Of a DNA stretch of 64,000 bases, positions 22,735 through 33,260 are shown one piece after another (position 1 is the first letter of the stretch; each line of letters starts with the position of its first letter). The translations under genes were made by a program, and so were the position numbers. Source of the DNA: Bubalus kerabau (taxonomy: Eukaryota > Chordata > Mammalia > Artiodactyla > Bovidae); the NCBI RefSeq assembly GCF_029407905.1, contig NC_073628.1:48567501-48631500 (forward strand). Direction: 5' to 3'. A model generated the notes under the pieces. That model was not told where the DNA came from. It did not search any database and was given only the letters and a program-made list of their open reading frames with translations.

Positions 22735-22990
22735 ATATTTATTTCTCCTTTGTTAACCGTGTTGGCAACACCTCAAAATTTAGTGCTATCTGCAAATTTC
22801 ATTAGCAGGCAATTTATTCCCCCCTGGAGATGATTAATAAAGATGGAAAATAAAACCTGACCTCATGCCAAAGCCCCTGCAGCCCCCCTACTAGCCGCTT
22901 CCTCGCAACTGGACACACTCCCATTCATCACCACCTCCCTTTGCACTGGCTTAGCCAGCACAGCGAATGACGTGACCGTGCTCAGATCCA
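22735..22990 (-). mobile_element. Probable CR1/L3 LINE remnant
   Basis: Plus-strand text TTAGTGCTATCTGCAAATTTC, GATGATTAATAAAGATGG, AAAACCTGACCTCATGCC, then CACTCCCATTCATCACCACC and TGGCTTAGCCAGC parallels the antisense of a CR1-clade reverse transcriptase ('catctgcaaa', 'attgataaagatgttgaac', 'accattaacca', 'gccagccagtt' in order). CR1/L3 activity in mammals is very old, so recognisable text is unusual. GC content rises here relative to the flanks. Confidence 0.5.
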
Positions 22991-24037
22991 AGCCAACCTC
23001 TAACAGGCGGGAATACTAGCTTTTCTGGGACACCCATTAAATGCTTCCACTGTTTCCCCAATAAAACATAGATTGTGTTTCGCAGTGCTACTAACTTTGT
23101 CCTTCCACAAGCAGACCCAAAATTTGGCATAATTGTTTTTTTTTTACAAGTCCGTATAGCCATATTACTTAGTCTATTTGTTCTGGGGGTGTTCATAGAT
23201 TCCTTTTCAATATCTGGACTTAAATAAAAAACAAGTACTGACATTACACATGTCATATCACACTGATTACTGTCTTCTGTTTGAAGTTTTGTACTGTCTG
23301 TTTTTCCTCAATTGCTTGGCATTTATTCCAGGCTTTAATGATGTTTCAAATACTTTTCTAAGTAGTTTAACAAATGTCGTCCCACTTTACCTACTCCTAA
23401 GCGATTGTGAGCTAAACAATTCAGATATTAATATTTTTTGAGTTCAAATGTAGCCATGAGATCAACTAGTTTTTTATTGTTTTCTTTCCTCAACTTCATC
23501 CCCTCAATTAATATCTTTTGTTGAACAATTCTTGCATAGAATTCTTAATAGAATATGAAATTAGTGTGATTTGGCCATTAAGACTAAAATGTTAGAATAG
23601 CCTTTACTTTTCAAGTTTGTTATTTTTTTTCTTTTTTACATAATATAGCCTGTATTCTTTGTACACAAAAGTCAATTTGAACTATTACCTTGCAAACCTA
23701 ATTAAAAATCAGTTTACCATAAAAAGCACTTTAATTTCAGTAGCTGGGGTTTTTATTTTTGGCTTAGTTTTCCTTTCTTGTTTTGCTTATTTCAACATAG
23801 GAGTAAAATTTCACAATTCCGTATGTTTGGAAAAAATCTGCCTGAGACTCAAACTAGTCTTAAAAATATTTGAAAACTTTATTACTTTTATGTAAACACT
23901 AAAATAAATTCCTCCAATTCCCTTTTTTATTATTAAAATAAAAATTCCTTCAAAATTATTTTGTAAAACTCCAAAATGTCTGCTTCAAGGAAAACATATA
24001 ATTAGTAAATAGCTCTAAAAATCTTATTGTTAACATA
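22991..24037. other. Unassigned sequence
   Basis: The first about 120 bp may continue the CR1/L3-like remnant. The rest is AT-rich with no family or gene that I recognise. Confidence 0.45.
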
Positions 24038-24275
24038 GAGCTTCCCAGGTGGTGCTTCCCAGTGGTAAAGATTCTACCTGCCAATGCAGGAGATGTAAAG
24101 AAATGTGGATTTGATCTGAGTCGGGAAGATGCCCTGCAGGAGAGCATGGCAACCCATTCTAGTGTTCTTGCCTGGAGAATCCCATGGACAGAGGACCTTG
24201 GAGGGCTACAGTCCATGGGGTCGCAAAGAGTCAGACATGACTGAAGCACTACTGAAGCAACTTAGCTTGCACATT
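24038..24275 (+). mobile_element. Bov-tA SINE
   Basis: Complete body from GAGCTTCCCAGGTGGTGC to GTCAGACATGACTGAAGC, with the 11-bp perfect duplication ttgttaacata at 24027-24037 and 24276-24286. Confidence 0.96.
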
Positions 24276-24286
24276 TTGTTAACATA

Positions 24287-24719
24287 TATTTAATAATCTT
24301 GATAAAGATAGAAAAAAATTGAGCATTCCATCATGTCTGAAGGTAAAATGTGAACTTTTAATTAAATCAAATAATATCAGAGTGAATACTTTATATTTCG
24401 CAGTAGCACTAAGGAACATCTTATTACACTATTACTGTATATATACTGAACAGCCACAGCTTTTTTGATGTAACTGGCTTCTGTAGATCCTTGAGATATT
24501 TTGAAGTAACATTACAGTTTATAGACTAGTAGGTGAAATATTCATTAACTTATTTTGTATATGTATTTTAATATTTCCACTTTAATTTTATCATAGACTG
24601 AACTGCTAGTTGCTGGAAACAGAAGTATTTATCTGATTTTCATTATTCATTTCCCAAGAGCTACAAGATTACAAACAAAAGCTATCATGACATGAAAAAA
24701 TTTACTAAATAATTGATCA
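24287..24719. other. Unassigned AT-rich sequence
   Basis: I see no repeat family, RNA or reading frame of note. Confidence 0.5.
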
Positions 24720-24728
24720 CTTATAAAA

Positions 24729-24954
24729 CTGTGTATGTGTGGGCATGTGCGTGTGTGATCAGCTGCTCAATCATGTCCAGCTTTTTGCAATCCTATGGAT
24801 GTAGCCTCTGTCCATGGGATTCTCCAGGCAAGAACCCTGGAGTGGTTTGCCATTCCTTCTCCAGGGGATCTTCCCAACCCAGAGATTGAACCTGAGTCCC
24901 CTGCATCTCCTACATTGACAGGTGGATTTTTTACCACTGTGCCACCTGGGAAGC
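24729..24954 (-). mobile_element. Bov-tA SINE, antisense
   Basis: A TG-rich tail (24731-24756), then GATTCTCCAGGCAAGAACCC, ending CACCTGGGAAGCC. Perfect 9-bp duplication cttataaaa at 24720-24728 and 24955-24963. Confidence 0.94.
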
Positions 24955-25169
24955 CTTATAAAATTTGCTTCCAATCAATATGCTTTCACACTTGAAAGAA
25001 CACTGATAGTTGAGCTGAAATTTTTTGTTTGTTTTTTAGGCAATGGTATCTTTGTTAGGTCTCATCAAAATATATGCAACAGTTCCGTGACCAGTTTTAG
25101 GTTAAAGACCTGCAATGAAGAACGAAAAAGCCAAAGTAAAATGACAGGAAATAGGAATATTTAGAGATG

Positions 25170-25395
25170 AGGGGTCAGGCAGAGGTTATTGTAGATGAAT
25201 CACAGTGACTGAGACTAGAAAGAAAGCTTGCAGACCGACTGTGAAGGGTGTTGAGTAGCATGTCAAGAAGTGAATTTCTTGTGACAGGAAATTTGAAGCT
25301 ATTAAAGGATTTAAGCAAAATTATACAAATAAAGTTGAGCTATGGAACAATTAATCTGCCACAGAATGGATGTTGGATGCAAAAGGAAAGTTGAT
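25170..25395 (-). mobile_element. Ancient L2, antisense (left part)
   Basis: GACCGACTGTGAAGGGTGTTG, GAAGCTATTAAAGGATTTAAGC and CAGAATGGATGTTGG follow antisense L2 order. The same L2 appears to continue at about 27850 after a block of younger insertions. Confidence 0.5.
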
Positions 25396-25397
25396 CC

Positions 25398-25580
25398 CTC
25401 TTGTCTGACTCTTTGTGATTCTATGGACTGTAGCCCACCAGGCTCCTCTGTCCATGGGGATTCTACAGGTGAGAAAACTGGAGTGGGTTGCCATGCCCTC
25501 CTCCAGGGGATCTTTCCAATCCAGGTATCAAACCCAAGTCTCCCGCATTGCAGGTGGATTACTTACCATCTGAGCCATCA
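25398..25580 (-). mobile_element. Bov-tA SINE, antisense
   Basis: CTTGTCTGACTCTTTGTGATTC to ACTTACCATCTGAGCCATCAG. First of three SINE pieces in a row. Confidence 0.9.
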
Positions 25581-25587
25581 GTAGCCT

Positions 25588-25683
25588 ATCCCTTCTGTAG
25601 GAGATCGTCCCAACCCAGGAATCAAACTGGGGTCTACTGCATTGCAGGCGAATTCTTTACCAGCTGAGCTACCAGGGAAGCCC
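25588..25683 (-). mobile_element. Bov-tA 5' half, antisense
   Basis: TAGGAGATCGTCCCAACCC to CTACCAGGGAAGCCC represents only the SINE 5' half, abutting the previous copy. It could be a partial duplication or a second truncated insertion. Confidence 0.85.
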
Positions 25684-25714
25684 AACACATCTCTGTGAAA
25701 TCTAAATATATTGC

Positions 25715-25924
25715 TATGTGTGCAGGCTCAGTCATGTCTGACTCTTTGCAACCTCACGGACTGTAGCCTAAAAGAACTATCCATGGGATTACAGCAGCAA
25801 GAATACTAGAATGGGTTGCCAGTTCCTCTTCCAGGGTATCTTCCCAACCAAGGGATCGAACCTAAGTATCCTGCAGCTCCTCCATTGACAGGCAGATTCT
25901 TTACCATTTACCTACCTGGGAAGA
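25715..25924 (-). mobile_element. Bov-tA SINE, antisense
   Basis: TGTGCAGGCTCAGTCATGTC to TACCTGGGAAGA. A complete but diverged copy. Confidence 0.9.
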
Positions 25925-25927
25925 CCA

Positions 25928-27815
25928 AAAAATTGGTTTAGGTGATCTTATTTACAAAATAGAAATAGAGACACAGATTTAGAGAATAAACATATGATAT
26001 CAAAGGTAAAGAGCAGGGGTTAGTGGGATGAACTGGGAGATTGGGTTTGAGATGAGCTAACAGAAGCAGAAGATAATAAGAAGAGACAGCAAGAATACAC
26101 AGAAAGATACAAAAAAGATCTTGATGATCCAGATAATCTTGATGGTGTCACTCACCTACAGCCAGACATCCTAGAGTGCAAAGTCAGTGGGCCTTAGGAG
26201 CATCACTATGAGCAAAGCTAGTGGAGGTGAAGGAATTTCAGTTAAGCTATTTCAAATCCTATAAGATGATGCTATTAAAGTCCTGCACTCAATATTTCAG
26301 CAAATTTGGAAAACTCATCAGTAGCCAAAAGACTGGAAAAGGTCAGTTTTCATTCCAATCCCAAAGAAAGGCACTGCCAAAGAATGTTCAAACTACCACA
26401 CAATTGAACTCATCTCACACACTAGCAAAGTAATACTGAAAATTCTCCAATCTAGGCTTCACAGTATGTGAACTGAGAACTTCCAGATGTCCAGAATGGA
26501 TTTAGAAAAGGCAGAGGAACAAGAGATCAAATTTCCAACATCTGTTGGATCATACAAAAAGCAACAGAATTCTAGAAAAACATCTACTTCTGCTTCATTG
26601 ACTATGCTAAATTCTTTGACTGTGTGGATCACAGAAACCTGTGGAAAATTCTTTAAGAGATGGGAATACCAGACCATCTTACCTGCATCCTGAGAAATCT
26701 GTATGCAGGTCAAGTAGCAACAGTTCAACTCAGACATGGAACAAACAACTGGGTCCAAATTGGGAAAGGAGTAGGTCAGGTTTAGGCTGTATATTATCAC
26801 CCTGCTTATTTAACTTCTATGCAGAGCACATCATGAGAAATCCTGGACTGGATGAAGCACAAGCTGGAATCAAGTTTGCCAAGAGAAATATCAATAACCT
26901 CAGATATGCAGATGACACCACTCCATGGCAGAAAGCAAAGATGAACTAAAGAGCTTCTTAATTAAGGTGAAAGAGGAGAGTAAAAATACTGGCTCAAAAC
27001 TCAACATCCAAAAACCTAAAATCATGGCATCCAGACCTATCACTTCATGGTAAACAGACAGGGAAACAAAGGAAACAATGACAGACTTTATTTTCCTGGG
27101 CTCCAAAATCACTGTGGACCTTGACTGCAGCTAGACAGCATTTTAAAAAGGAGAGACATTACTTTGCTGACAAAGGTCTGTCTAGTCAAAACTATGGTTT
27201 TTCCAGTAGTTGTGTATGAATGTGAGAGTTGGACCATAAAGAAAGCTGAGCATTAAAGAACTGATGCTTTTGAACTGTGGTGTTGGAGAAGACTCTTGAA
27301 AGTCCCTTGGACTGCAAGGAGATCAAACCAGTCCATCCTAAAGCAAATCAGTCCTAAATGTTCATTGAAAGGTCTGATGCTGAAGCTGAAGCTCCAACAT
27401 TTTGGCTACCTGATGCAAAAACCTAACTCATTGGAAAAGACCTTGATGCTGGGAAAGATTGAAGGGAGGAGGAGAAGGGGATGACAGAGGAAGAGTGGTT
27501 GGATGGCATCAACGACTCAAGGGACATGAGTTTGAATAAGCTCTGAGATTTGGTGATGGATAGGGAAGCCTGGTGTGCTGTGGTCCATGGGGTCACAAAG
27601 AGTTGTATACGACCAAGTGACTGAAATGACTGACTGACTGATAAAATAGATAACTAATAAGAACCTACTATATAGCACAGGGAATTCTATTCAATACTCC
27701 TAAATGGGAAGGAAATCCAAAAAGAAGGGTATATATATATGTATGTCTGGTTGATTCACTTTGCTATATTGTAAAGCAACTACACTGCAATTAAATTGAA
27801 AAAAATAAAATTATA
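25928..27815 (+). mobile_element. L1 3' UTR split by BovB
   Basis: TTTACAAAATAGAAATAGAG and GGGAGATTGGGTTTGA (25928-26055) continue after the BovB at 27641 with ATAAAATAGATAACTAATAAG, CTATATAGCACAGGG, CCTAAATGGGAAGG and TTGTAAAGCAACTACACTGC. This is the usual order of a ruminant-lineage L1 3' UTR, ending in an A-rich tail near 27815. Confidence 0.75.
26056..27640 (+). mobile_element. BovB LINE, 5'-truncated
   Basis: Starts at CTAACAGAAGCAGAAGATAA in the reverse transcriptase linker and continues to the 3' end with ACTGACTGACTG. Motif C reads YADDTT (translation near 26905). Small indels and stops scatter the frame, including a deletion near 27128 that removes the 'NHEIKRRLLLGRK'-type segment present in other copies. 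It sits in an L1 3' UTR. Confidence 0.94.
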
Positions 27816-27849
27816 AGACAGAAAAAAAGAAGTAACTATGACTGATATG

Positions 27850-28240
27850 TTGAAAATAGACTGTCAGACAGGAGTGGGGTACAAATAGAAGACAAGAGAC
27901 CCACTGAAATAATAAAAGGTTAAAATACAGAAGTGATTCAGCAGTGGATGAGGTGAGATGTAGTAACAAGGACCTGACTGGTTTGGCTTTAATAGAAAGG
28001 AAAGGGTTTGAACTAAATGAAGATGGATAGGGCTTATTAACTGTAAATATGGGATATGGATGAAGGAATGTTTAATCACCGCTCTCAGTTTTCTACTTAG
28101 GATGACTGAGAGCGCTGCATTGACCTTAATAGAAACATGTAAGTCAGAAGCAGGGGCTAATGTGAAGGAAGAACAGCTGGTTTTAATCACACTAAATGGG
28201 AGAAGCTAGTGAACTCTAACAAGGCATAGAACTCAGAGAA
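27850..28240 (-). mobile_element. Ancient L2, antisense (right part)
   Basis: AATAGACTGTCAGACAGGAG, GTGATTCAGCAGTGGATGAGG, CTGACTGGTTTGGC and TTTTCTACTTAGGATGACTG follow antisense L2 order and continue the piece that ends at 25395. No coding capacity is left. Confidence 0.5.
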
Positions 28241-29088
28241 GATATTGGTACAAAAAACTACACGTACATAAAAATGTATGGACAGACACAGGTGTGGCCT
28301 GAAATTTATCAATTTATGGGGAGGGCATCTTTAAGAAAACTAAAGGAATATTATAAATACAAAATTCTGTTTGGGATTTCGAACGTGACTCATGGAAATG
28401 AGAGGCACAGGAGTTTAAATATCACTATGAATCCATCTCTTGTGATACCATGGAATGACTGAAATCTCCAAAGGACTGCACTAGATTTGGCTGTCACTTT
28501 TGGTAATAATCAAAAAAAAAAAAAAACAAAACACTATTAAAAAGAGGAGAAGGTGGAAGAAGAACCAAGATAAAGTACCATCACTGGAGGCCAGGATTGG
28601 ATTTGATTTCAGGAAGTAAAAAGGTGCCTGGAATGACCAAATATCTATAATTGTCTATTTGACAAGCATCATGCTAGATGCTGGGATCCTGTCACCATGG
28701 CATATAATGATTAGGGTCTATTTCAAGAGACTGGTGAAAATCAGATTACAAAGGCTCACAAATGATCCAGAAGGCAAAAATAAAGAGAGTACTCATCTAA
28801 GAAACATATCCACATGATTACCTGATTTTCTTACATCTCATAAGTATAAGCTTATTATAAGTAAATCACTGCTTTAATGGCTGAGTATGAAAATGTACTG
28901 ACTCTGAAAATACATTAAATTTCTTACCTGTGAGAGGCGACTTAGCGTATCTGAGACCAAGGACTGTAATTCCCTCAGAGACTTTTCTACTTAACTGATC
29001 TTACGTGTCTTTGAATAATTCATTTGAATTTACTTATAGAGTTTGCCTCTTTTTGTTTTTTTTCAGGCCAGCAGGTTTTCTGTTCCCT
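28241..29088. other. Unassigned, possibly more L2
   Basis: Holds an A-run at 28511-28526 and no recognisable gene. Some GA-rich text may be L2 but is not called. Confidence 0.4.
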
Positions 29089-29099
29089 GAGACCTCAAG

Positions 29100-29521
29100 G
29101 AGGTCTCATATATATTTCTTTCTATAAAGAAAGCTGAGGGCTGAAGAATTGATGCTTTTGAACTGTGGTATTGGAGAAGATTCTTGAGAGTCCCTCGGAC
29201 TGCAAGGAGATCCAACCAGTCCATCCTAAAGAAAATCAGTCCTGAATATTCATTGGAAAGACTGATGCTGAAATTCCAATACTTTGGCCACCTGATGCAA
29301 AGAGCTGACTCATTTGAAAAGATCCTGATGCTGGAAAAGATTGAGGGCAGGAGGAGAAGGGGACTACAGAGGATGAGATGGTTGGATGGCATCACCAACT
29401 TGATGGGCATGGGTTTGGGTGAACTCCGGGAGTTGGTGATGGATAGGGAGGCCTGGTGTGCTGCAGTTCATGGGGTCGCAAAGAGTTGGACACGATGGAG
29501 TGACTGAACTGAACTGAACTG
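29100..29521 (+). mobile_element. BovB LINE 3' end
   Basis: The final about 400 bp of BovB, encoding RRIDAFELWYWRRF-like and GLQRMRWLDGITNLMGMG text, ends (TGAAC)3. An 11-bp perfect target-site duplication gagacctcaag lies at 29089-29099 and 29522-29532. The first about 25 bp after the left duplication is not BovB. Confidence 0.95.
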
Positions 29522-29532
29522 GAGACCTCAAG

Positions 29533-30224
29533 AGAGTTGTTAAAAAATATTCAATTATTTTCTTATTTACACAATTACACACATTTCACTGAAAGTAAGT
29601 TTAATAATTTTCAAAACCCTCTAACTTTCTAAACTGTTTGGTGTAGGAAAAGTCAAGTATGCTAAAATTACACTATTTTTAATTTCATTGCTTTCCTTAT
29701 ATTTTAGTGATTTGATAACTTTATTCTCACTTTTGTCCATTTTGTGCAAGGTAGGGAAATTTAATAGGTATTTTTCCATTAATGAATTAATCAAAATATA
29801 ACTGAGTAATAAAAAATAAATGCAAAGGTGGTTTTCATCTGGATATAATATGGATTTAATTTTTTTTTCTCACACACACAAGCACGTGCACACACATACT
29901 CTAAATCCATGAGAATTATGGTTTGCTTACCTGAACTTCTTTCCCTAGGGAAAAGAAAAAAGAGCCAAAAACATACTAAATAAGAAAATTAATTTTTAGT
30001 AACCTTGTCTTCTCTATTTTCAACCTTAATCCCCAAATTCTGAACTAAATCAACCAGTTAGTCTTACATAATCTTTGTCAAAGTTTACAAAGATTCTTCT
30101 TGAAAATAGTATTTTGAGAATCAATGGGCCTTCAGTTTCCTGAATCTAGGAATAATGTCAGATCATGTTTTTTATATCACCAATAGCAACTATCTTTTTA
30201 TTTTTATATTCTCTCAAAAAATTC
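29533..30224. other. Unassigned AT-rich sequence
   Basis: Contains a short CA-rich stretch near 29871-29897. No gene or named repeat. Confidence 0.5.
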
Positions 30225-30309
30225 TATTTTCTATTATTTAAAAAATTTTGTAATGAAGTATAGTTGATTTACAATGTTGTACTAGTTTCTGGGATATAGC
30301 AAAGTGATT

Positions 30310-30310
30310 C

Positions 30311-30335
<25 letters not shown>
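30310..30335. repeat. (AT)n microsatellite
   Basis: About 13 AT units, arising inside the antisense L1 where the consensus already has a TATA-rich stretch. Confidence 0.95.
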
Positions 30336-30341
<6 letters not shown>

Positions 30342-30428
30342 TATTTTTTATACTATTTTCTGTAATGGTTTATTATAGGCTATTAAATATAGTTCCCAAT
30401 GCCAATTAGTAGAACCTTGTTTTATGTG

Positions 30429-30568
30429 TTTTTTTTTAATCTTTCTTTTTTTTTTTTTGGCCCCACCAAGTGGCATTCAGGATCTTAGTTCCCAGAGCAG
30501 GGATCAAACCTGTGCCCCATTACAACAGAAGTTCAGAGTCTTAACCCTTGGACTGCCATGGAAGTCCC
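30429..30568 (-). mobile_element. CHR-type tRNA-Glu SINE, antisense
   Basis: A T-rich tail, GGCCCCACCAAGTGGCATTC, GATCTTAGTTCCCAGAGCAG, ending TTGGACTGCCATGGAAGTCCC. The complement of the right end has the tRNA-like box TTCCATGGCAGTCCAAGGG. Inserted in the L1. Confidence 0.85.
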
Positions 30569-30857
30569 TATTTATCTATTTTATACATAGTAGTCAGTAC
30601 ATGCTATTCCCAAACTCCTAATTGATTCCTCTTCATCCACTCTCTCCTTTGGTAACCTCAAATTTGTTTTCTACATCTATGAGTCCATCCCTTCCCTGTA
30701 AATAAGTTCATTTTTTATCATACTTTAGATTCCATATATAAGTGGTACCATGTATCTTTCTCTTTCTGACTGACTTTACTTAATATGACAATATCTAGTT
30801 TCATCGATGTTGCTGTAATTGGCATTATTTCATTCTTCTTTATGGCTGAGTAATATT

Positions 30858-32984
30858 GCCAAATTCAGACTTAAATTGAAGAAAGTAGGGAAAACCACTA
30901 GACCATTCAGGTATGACCTAAATAAAATCCCTTATGATTATACAGTGAAAGTGAGAAATAGATTTAAGGGCCTAGATCTGATAGATAGAGTGCCTGATGA
31001 ACTATGGAATGATGTTCATGACATTGTACAGGAGACAGGGATCAAGACCATCCCCATGGAAAAGAAATGCAAAAAAGCAAAATGGCTGTCTGGAGAGGCC
31101 TTCCAAATAGCTGTGAAAAGAATAGAAGCGAGAAGCAAAGGAGAAGAGGAAAGATATAAACATCTGAATGCAGAGTTCCAAAGAATAGCTAGAAGAGATA
31201 AGAAAGCCTTCTTCAGCGATCAATGCAGAGAAATAGAGGAAAACAACAGAATGGGAAAGACTAGAGATCTCTTCAAGAAAATTAGAGATACCAAGGGGAC
31301 ATTTTATGCAAAGATGGGCTCGATAAAGGACAGAAAAGGTATGAACCTAACAGAAGCAGAAGATATTAAGAAGAGGTGGAAGGAATACACAGAAGAACTG
31401 TACAAAAAAGATCTTCATGACCAAGATAATCACGATGGTGTGATCACTGACCTAGAGCCAGACATCCTGGAATGTGAAATCAAGTGGGCCTTAGAAAGCA
31501 TCACTACGAACAAAGCTAGTGGAGGTGATGGAATTCCAGTTGAGCTATTCCAAATCCTGAAAGATGATGCTGTTAAAGTACTGCACTCAATATGCCAGCA
31601 AATTTGAAAAACTCAGCAGTGGCCACAGGACTGGAAAAGGTCAGTTTTCATTCCAATCCCAAAGAAAGGCAATGCCAAAGAATGCTCAAACTACTGCACA
31701 ATTGCACTCATCTCACACGCTAGTAAAGTAATGCTCAAAATTCTCCAAGCCAGGCTTCAGCAATGTGTGAACCATGAACTTCCTGATGTTCAAGCTGGTT
31801 TTAGAAAAGGCAGAGGAACCAGAGATCAAATTGCTCAAACATCCACTGGATCATGGAAAAAGCAAGAGAGTTCCAGAAAAACATCTATTTCTGATGTATT
31901 GACTATGCCAAAGCCTTTGAGTGTGTGGATCACAATAAACTGTGGAAAATTATGAAAGAGATGGGAATACCAGACCATCTGATCTGCCTCTTGAGAAATT
32001 TGTATGCAGGTCAGGAAGCAACAGTTAGAACTGGACATGGAACAACAGACTGGTTCCAAATAGGAAAAGGAGTAGATCAAGGCTGTATATTGTCACCCTG
32101 TTTATTTAACTTCTATGCAGAGTACATCATGAGAAACACTGGACTGGAGGAAACACAAGCTGGAATCAAGATTGCTGGGAGAAATATCAATCACCTCAGA
32201 TATGCAGATGACACCACCCTTATGGCAGAAAGTGAAGAGGAACTCAAAAGCCTCTTGATGAAAGTGAAAGAGGAGAGTGAAAAAGTTGGCTTAAAGCTCA
32301 ACATTCAGAAAACGAAGATCATAGCATCTGGTCCCACCACTTCATTGGAAATAGATGGGGAAACAGTGGAAACAGTGTCAGACTTTATTTTTCTGGGCTC
32401 CAAAATCACTGCAGATGGTGACTGCAGCCATGAAATTAAAAGACGCTTACTCCTTGGAAGGAAAGTTATGACCAACCTAGATAGCATGTTCAAAAGCAGA
32501 GACATTACTTTGCCAACAAAGGTTCATCTAGTCAAGGCTATGGTTTTTCCTGTGGTCATGTATGGATGTGAGAGTTGGACTGTGAAGAAGGCTGAGCACT
32601 GAAGAATTGATGCTTTTGAACTGTGGTGTTGGAGAAGACTCTTGAGAGTCCCTTGGACTGCAAGGAGATCCAACCAGTCCATTCTGAAGGAGATCAGCCC
32701 TGGGATTTCTTTGGAGGAATGATGCTAAAGCTGAAACTCCAGTACTTTTGCCACCTCATGCAAAGAGTTGATTCATTGGAAAAGACTCTGATGCTGGGAG
32801 GGATTGGGAGCAGGAGGAGAAGGGGACGACAGAGGATGAGATGGCTGGATGGCATCACTGACTCGATGGACGTGAGTCTGAGTGAACTCCGGGAGTTGGT
32901 GATGGACAGGGAGGCATGGCGTGCTGCGATTCATGGGGTCGCAAAGAGTCGGACACAACTGAGCGACTGATCTGATCTGATCTG
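30858..32984 (+). mobile_element. BovB LINE, 2.1 kb, 5'-truncated
   Basis: The longest uninterrupted BovB here. It runs from GCCAAATTCAGACTTAAATT to a 3' end of (TGATC)n-like repeats (GACTGATCTGATCTGATCTG). A short duplication aatatt (30852-30857, 32985-32990) marks the joints in the host L1, whose sequence resumes in order. The 5' endonuclease region is missing. Confidence 0.95.
30868..32973 (+). pseudogene. BovB reverse transcriptase, frameshifted
   Basis: RNA-directed DNA polymerase of the RTE clade in three frames: 30819-31607, 31925-32602 and 32623-32970. Visible features are KAFFSDQCREIEENNRMGK, GGDGIPVELFQILKDDAVK, QAGFRKGRGTRDQIA (fingers), VDQGCILSPCLFNFYAEYI (motif B) and YADDTTLMAESEEE (motif C with both catalytic Asp). 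The distal domain contains LLLGRKVMTNLDS and RRGRQRMRWLDGIT. A TGA at 31605-31607 replaces an expected Trp, and at least two frameshifts follow. Without the endonuclease it cannot encode a working protein. Confidence 0.88.
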
Positions 32985-33149
32985 AATATTTTATTATATA
33001 TATATTTATATATCACATCTTTTTTATCCATTCATTTGTTGATAGATGTTTAGGTTGCTTCCATATTTGGGCTATTATAAATAATGCTGCTATGAACACT
33101 GGAGTGACACTTAGACACATAAAACAAACTTGTGAGAGAAGACAGAAAG

Positions 33150-33260
33150 ACGACTGTGCCTTTGGGATGCCTGAGTTTGAATACAGAACATTTACTACCT
33201 CCCTGGGTGACTTCAGGCATGGCGTCCTATCTTTCATAGTTCTATTTCTATTTAAAATAA
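33150..33260 (+). mobile_element. Possible MIR
   Basis: TGAGTTTGAATACAG, then CCTCCCTGGGTGACTTCAGGC and TATTTAAAATAAGAATAA resembles the MIR core. Weak. Confidence 0.35.

Larger units (their letters stand above)
30225..33112 (-). mobile_element. L1 3' part, antisense, hosting CHR and BovB
   Basis: Antisense L1 3' text occurs in three blocks: 30225-30428 (GTATAGTTGATTTACAATG, TATTAAATATAGTTCCCAATG), 30569-30857 (AACTCCTAATTGATTCC, TTTATGGCTGAGTAATATT) and 32991-33112 (CACATCTTTTTTATCCATTC, GTTTAGGTTGCTTCCATATTT). The blocks are in consensus order, so one L1 was hit by a CHR SINE and a 2.1 kb BovB. Confidence 0.85.

Noticed and set aside
25398..25924. Three similar repeats in a row, considered as an array
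   Set aside because: They are separate Bov-tA copies or pieces without regular spacers; no CRISPR-like structure.
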